From assembly GCF_040869045.1 (NCBI RefSeq), contig NC_090321.1, forward strand, positions 136,701,689 through 136,765,688: a stretch of 64,000 bases of DNA, written 5' to 3'. A program made the position numbers and the translations under genes. How positions within the stretch are numbered: position 1 is the stretch's first letter; every line of letters starts with the position of its first letter. Origin of the DNA: Eurosta solidaginis. Taxonomy: Eukaryota > Arthropoda > Insecta > Diptera > Tephritidae. The notes below the pieces were generated by a model that saw only the letters and a list, made by a program, of their open reading frames with translations, was not told the origin of the DNA and made no database searches. This document shows positions 59,001 to 64,000 of the stretch, piece after piece.

Positions 59001-62000
59001 TATTAACACCTTTCATTTGATACCCAAATCGTACAAACACATTCTAGAGTCACCCCTGGTCCACCTTTGTGGCGATATCTCGAAAAGGCGTCCACCTATA
59101 GAACTAAGGCCCACTCCATTTTAAAACACTCACTAACACCTTTCATTTGATACCTATATCGTGCAAGCGCATTCTAGAGTCACCCCTGGTCCACCATTAT
59201 GGCGATATCTCGAAAAGGCGTCCACCCGTGGAACTAAGGATCACTCTCTTTTAAAATACTCATTAACACCTTTCATTTGATACCCATATCGTACAAGCAC
59301 GTTATAGAGTTAATGCCCACTCACTTTTAAATAATCATTAACACCTTTCGTTTGAGGCCCATATCGTACAAACGTATTCTAGAGTCACCACTGGTCTACT
59401 TTTATGTCCGATATTTGGAAAAGGCGTCCAGCTATAGAACTAAGACCCACTCTCTTTTAAAATACTCATTAACACCTTTCATTTGATACCCATATCGTAC
59501 AAACACGTTATAGAGTTAAGGCCCACTCCCTTTTAAATAATCACTAACACCTTTCGTTTGAGACCCATATCATACCAGCGCATTCTAGAGTCACCCCTGG
59601 TCTTCTTTTATGTCGATATTTCGAAAATGCGACCACGTATAGAACTAAGGCCCACTCCCTTTTAAAATACCCATTAACACCTCTCATTTGATACCCATAT
59701 CGTACAAACATTTTCTAGAGTCACCTCTGGTCCACCTTTATAGCGATATCTGGAAAAGGCGTTCACCTATAGAACTAAGGCCCACTCCCTTTTAAAATAC
59801 TCATTAACACCTTTCATTTGATACCCATATCGTACAAGCACGTTATAGAGTTAAGGCCCACTCCCTTTTAAAATACTCATTAATACCTTTCATTTGATAC
59901 CCATATCGTACAAACATTTTCTAGAGACACCTCTGGTCCACCTTTATGGCGATATCTGGAAAATGTGTTCACCTATAGAACTAAGGCCCACTCCCCTTTA
60001 AAAATACTCATTAACACCTTTCATTTGATACCATTATCGTACAAACACATTCTAGAGTCACCCCTGGTCCACCTTTATGGCGATATCTCGAAAAGGCGTC
60101 CACCTGTAGAACTAAGGCCCACTCCCTTTTAAAACACTCATTAACACCTTTCATTTGATACCCATATCGTACAAACGCATTCCAGAGTCACCCCTGGTCC
60201 ACCTTTATGGTGATATCTCGAAAAGGCGTCCACCTATAGAACTAAGGATCATTCCCTTTTAAAATACTTATTAACACTTTTCATTTGATACCCGTATCGT
60301 ACAAACACATTCTAGAGTCACTCTTGGTTCACCTTTGTGGCGATATCTCGCAAAGGCGTTCACCTATAGAACTAAGGGCCACTCCATTTTAAAACCTGCA
60401 TTGGTAACTTTAATTTTATACCCATATCGTGTAAACACGTTATAGAGTCACCCCTGGTCCTCCTTAATGGCGATATCTTGAAAAGACGTCCACCTATATA
60501 ACTAAGGCCCACTTCCTTCTAAATAATCATTACCACCTTTCATTTGATACCCATATAGTACAAACGCATTCTAGAGTCACCTGTGGTCCACCTTTATGGC
60601 GATATCTGGAAAAGGCGTCCATCTATAGAACTAAGGCCCACTCCCTTTTAAAATTCTTATTAACACCTTTCATTTGATACCCATATCGTGCAAACACGTT
60701 ATAGAGTTACCCCTGGTTCTCCTTTATGGCGATATCTCGAAAAGGCGTCCACCTAAAGAACTAAGGCCCACTCCCTTTTAAATAAGCATTAACGCCTTTC
60801 GTTTGAGACTCATATCGTACAAACGCATTCTAGAGTCACCCCTGGTCCTCCTTTATGGCGATATCTCGAAAAGGCGTCCACCTATAGAACTAAGGCCCAC
60901 TCCCTTTTAAATAATCATTAACGCCTTTCGTTTGAGACTCGTATCGTACAAAACATTCTAGATTCACCACTGGTCTACTTTTATGTCGATATCTCGAAAA
61001 GGCGTCCACCTATAGAACTAAGCCCCACTCCCTTTTAAAATACTCATTAACACCTTTCATTTGATACCATTATCGTACAAACAGATTGTAGAGTCACCCC
61101 TGGTCCACCTTTATGGCGATGTCTAGAAAAGGCGTCAACTTATAGAACTAAGTCCCACTCCCTTAGTCGAAAAGGCGTCCACCTATAGAACACCTTTAAG
61201 TTGATACCCATATCGTACAAAGAAATTCTAGAGCCACCTCTGATCCACCTTTATCGATATCTCGCCTATAGAACTAAGGCCCACTCCCTTTTAAAATACT
61301 CATTAACACCTTTCATTTGATACCCATATCGTACAAACACATTCTAGAGTCACCCCTCATCCACCTTTGTGGCGATATCTCGAAAAGGCGTCCACCTATA
61401 CAACTAAGGCACACTCCCTTTTGAAAACACTCATTAACACCTTTCATTTGATACCCCTATCGTACAAACGCATTCTAGAGTCACCCCTAGTCCACCTTTA
61501 TTGCGATATCTCGAAAAGACTTCCACCTATAGAACTAAGGCCCACTCCCTTTTAAATAATCATCAACACCTTTCATTTGATACCCATATCGTACAAACGC
61601 ATTCTAGAGTCACCCCTGTTCTACTTTTATGTCGATATCTCAAAAAGGCGACCACCTATAGAACTAAGGCCCACTCCCTTTTAAAATACTCATAAACACC
61701 TTTCATTTGATACCCATATCGTACAAACACATTCTAGAGTCACCTCTGGTCCACCTTTATGGCGATATCTGGAAAAGGCGTCCAGCTATAGAATTAAGGC
61801 CCACTCCCTTTTAAAATACTCATTAACACTTTCATTTGATACCCATATCTTACAAACACATTACATAGTTACCCCTGGTCCTCCTTTATGGCGATATCTC
61901 GCAAAGGCGTCCACCTATAGAGCTAAAGCCCCCTCCCTTTTAAATAATCATTAACACCTTTCGTTTGAGTCCCATATCGTACAAACGCATTCCAGAGTCA

Positions 62001-64000
62001 CCACTGATCTACTTTAATGTCGATATCTGGAAAAAGCGACCACATTTAGAACTAAGGCCCACTCCCTTTTAAAATACTCATTAACGCCTTTCATTTGATA
62101 CCCATATCGTACAAACACATTCTAGAGTCACCCCTTGTCCACCTTTATGGCGATATCTCGAAAAGGCGTCCACCTATATAACTAACGCCCAAACCCTTTT
62201 AAAATACTCATTAACACCTTTCATTTGATACCCATATCGTACAAACGCATTCTAGAGTCACCCCCCGTCCACCATTATGGCGATATCTCGAAAAGGCGTC
62301 CACCTATAGAACTAAGGCCAACTATCTTTTAAAATACTTATTATCACCTTTCATTTGATATCCATATCGTACAAACACATTCTAGAGTCACCCCTGGTCC
62401 ACCTTTGTGGCGATATCTCGAAAAGGCGTCCACCTATAGAACTAAGGCCCACTCCCTTTTAAAACACTCATTAACACCTTTCATTTGATACCTATATCGT
62501 GCAAGCGCATTCTAGAGTCACCCCTGGTCCACCATTATGGCGATATCTCGAAAAGGCGTCCACCTATAGAACTAAGGCCAACTCTCTTTTAAAATACTTA
62601 TTATCACCTTTCATTTGATATCCATATCGTACAAACACATTCTAGAGTCACCCTTGGTGCACCTTTATTGCGATATCACACATTCTAGAGTCACCCTCGG
62701 TGCACCTTTATTGCGTTATCTCGAAAAGGCGTCCACCTATAGAATTAAGGCCCACTCCCTTTTAAAATACAAATTAGCACCTTTAAGTTGATACCCATAT
62801 CGTACGAAGAAATTCTAGAGTCACCCCTGGTCCACCTTTATCGATATCTCGCCTATAGAACTAAGGCCTACTCCGTTTTAGAATACTCATTAACACCTTT
62901 CATTTGATAACCATATCGTACAAACACATTCTAGAGTTACCCCTGGTCCACCATTATGGCGATATCTCGAAAAGGCGTCCACCCATGGAACTAAGGATCA
63001 CTCTCTTTTCAAATACTTATTAACACCTTTCATTTGATACCCATATCGTACAAACACGTTATAAAGTTAAAGCCCACTCCCTTTTAAATAATCATTAACA
63101 CCTTTCCTTTGAGACCCATATCGTACCACTGGTCTACTTTTATGTCGATATCTCGAAAATACTCATTAACACCTTTCATTTGATACCCATTCTAGAGTCA
63201 CTCTTGGTCCACCTTTATGGCGATATCTCGAAAAGGCGTTCACCTATAGAACTAAGGGCCACTCCTTTTTAAACCCTCATTAGTACCTTTAATTTATACC
63301 CATATTGTGCAAAAAACACGTTATAGAGTCACCCCTGGTCCTCCTAAATGTCGATATCTCGAAAAGACGTCCACCTATAGAACTAAGGCCCACTCCCTTT
63401 TAAATAATCATTAACACCTTTCATTTGATACCCATATAGTACAAACGCATTCTAGAGTCACCCCTGGTCTACTTTTATGTCGATATCTCGAAAAGGCGAC
63501 AACCTATAGAACTAAGGCCCACTCTCTTTTAAAATACTCATTAACACCTTTCATTTGATACCCATATCGTACAAGCACGTTATAGAGTTAAGGCCCACTC
63601 ACTTTTAAATAATCATTAACACCTTTCGTTTGAGACCCATATCGTACAAACGTATTCTAGAGTCACCACTGGTCTACTTTTATGTCCGATATTTGGAAAA
63701 GGCGTCCACCTATAGAACTAAGGCCCACTCTCTTTTAAAATACTCATTAACACCTTTCATTTGATACCCATATCGTACAAACACGTTATAGAGTTAAGGC
63801 CCACTCCCTTTTAAATAATCATTAACACCTTTCGTTTGAGACCCATATCGTACCAGCGCATTCTAGAGTCACCCCTGGTCTACTTTTATGTCGATATTTC
63901 GAAAATGCGACCACGTATAGAACTAAGGCCCACTCCCTTTTAAAATACTCATTAACACCTCTCATTTGATACCCATATCGTACAAAAGTTTTCTAGAGTC
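50045..64000 (+). mobile_element. HINE-C: Helentron-like element with a giant internal satellite, continuing past the window
   Basis: It starts TTTTATACTCAGCTGAGCAG with the same nested hairpin as HINE-A, then the GTCC microsatellite (50190-50207) and the same body modules to about 51350. The array of 130-bp units begins with the same first unit as in HINE-A (GGTACCCGACAGATGATGTT against GGTACCCGAAAGATGATGTT). No 3' hairpin or CCTTCCTTACTT end occurs before base 64000. Confidence 0.78.
51360..64000 (+). repeat. 130-bp satellite array C, at least 12.6 kb, about 97 units, with higher-order structure
   Basis: The consensus unit is the same as in array A. Many units carry deletions or junction scars (units cut after CGATATCTCG or TTGATACCCATT). 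Shared odd junctions show block duplications: TCACACATTCTAGAGTCACC at about 52880, 54702 and 62677; a block at 56762 recurs at 57646 (884 bp apart); a block at 54111 recurs at 62085 (7974 bp); one at 55361 recurs at 63179 (7818 bp). Confidence 0.94.

Noticed and set aside
50045..64000. Regularly spaced repeats resembling a CRISPR array
   Set aside because: Units are 130 bp, contiguous and without unique spacers, in a eukaryotic transposon context.

Overview
The window is gene-poor, AT-rich eukaryotic DNA made almost entirely of transposable elements and tandem repeats. The element set (Penelope-like elements with GIY-YIG endonuclease, Ty3/gypsy retrotransposons of the 412/mdg1 type, mariner, piggyBac, hAT-type and foldback elements, DINE-1/Helentron-like elements with a GTCY microsatellite) points to a higher dipteran, possibly a tephritid fruit fly. 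That assignment is inference. I recognise no single-copy host gene, tRNA or rRNA gene. The setting looks like heterochromatin or an old insertion cluster.

Layout. 0.8-2.5 kb: Penelope-like fragment (minus), split by a 347-bp inverted-repeat MITE, next to a decayed non-LTR reverse transcriptase. 3.2-5.2 kb: element with 12-bp terminal inverted repeats and an 8-bp target duplication (hAT type), carrying a broken mariner transposase. 5.7-36.8 kb: one Ty3/gypsy element (LTR1, 605- and 578-bp LTRs, ATAT target duplication) stretched to 31 kb by insertions. A second gypsy element (LTR2, 7.9-32.3 kb) sits between its gag and protease. LTR2 carries a tRNA-derived SINE and two oppositely oriented Helentron-like elements (HINE-A, HINE-B). 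The tandem array of HINE-B holds a 9.08-kb foldback element with a perfect 9-bp target duplication, whose loop holds a 5'-truncated non-LTR retrotransposon end. That is five nested levels.

36.8-41.0 kb: two Penelope-like elements head to head, framed by 51-bp inverted repeats, each with a hammerhead-ribozyme-like motif after its ORF. 41.7-44.8 kb: probable DNA transposon containing a MADF-like fragment and a GC-rich satellite with a 189-bp dimer period. 44.9-48.1 kb: decayed piggyBac element with its own SINE insertion, itself apparently inside a larger inverted-repeat element. 48.0-50.0 kb: nothing recognised. 50.0 kb to the end: a third Helentron-like element (HINE-C) whose 130-bp satellite runs at least 12.6 kb and leaves the window.

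All recognisable coding sequences belong to mobile elements and almost all carry stops, frameshifts, deletions or insertions. In most nested insertions the target duplications or host reading frames agree on the same break points, so the order of events can be read from the sequence. The most unusual items are the giant asymmetric foldback element, the satellite growing inside Helentron-like elements, the 42-bp-phased motif series in the LTR2 leader, and the inverted Penelope pair.
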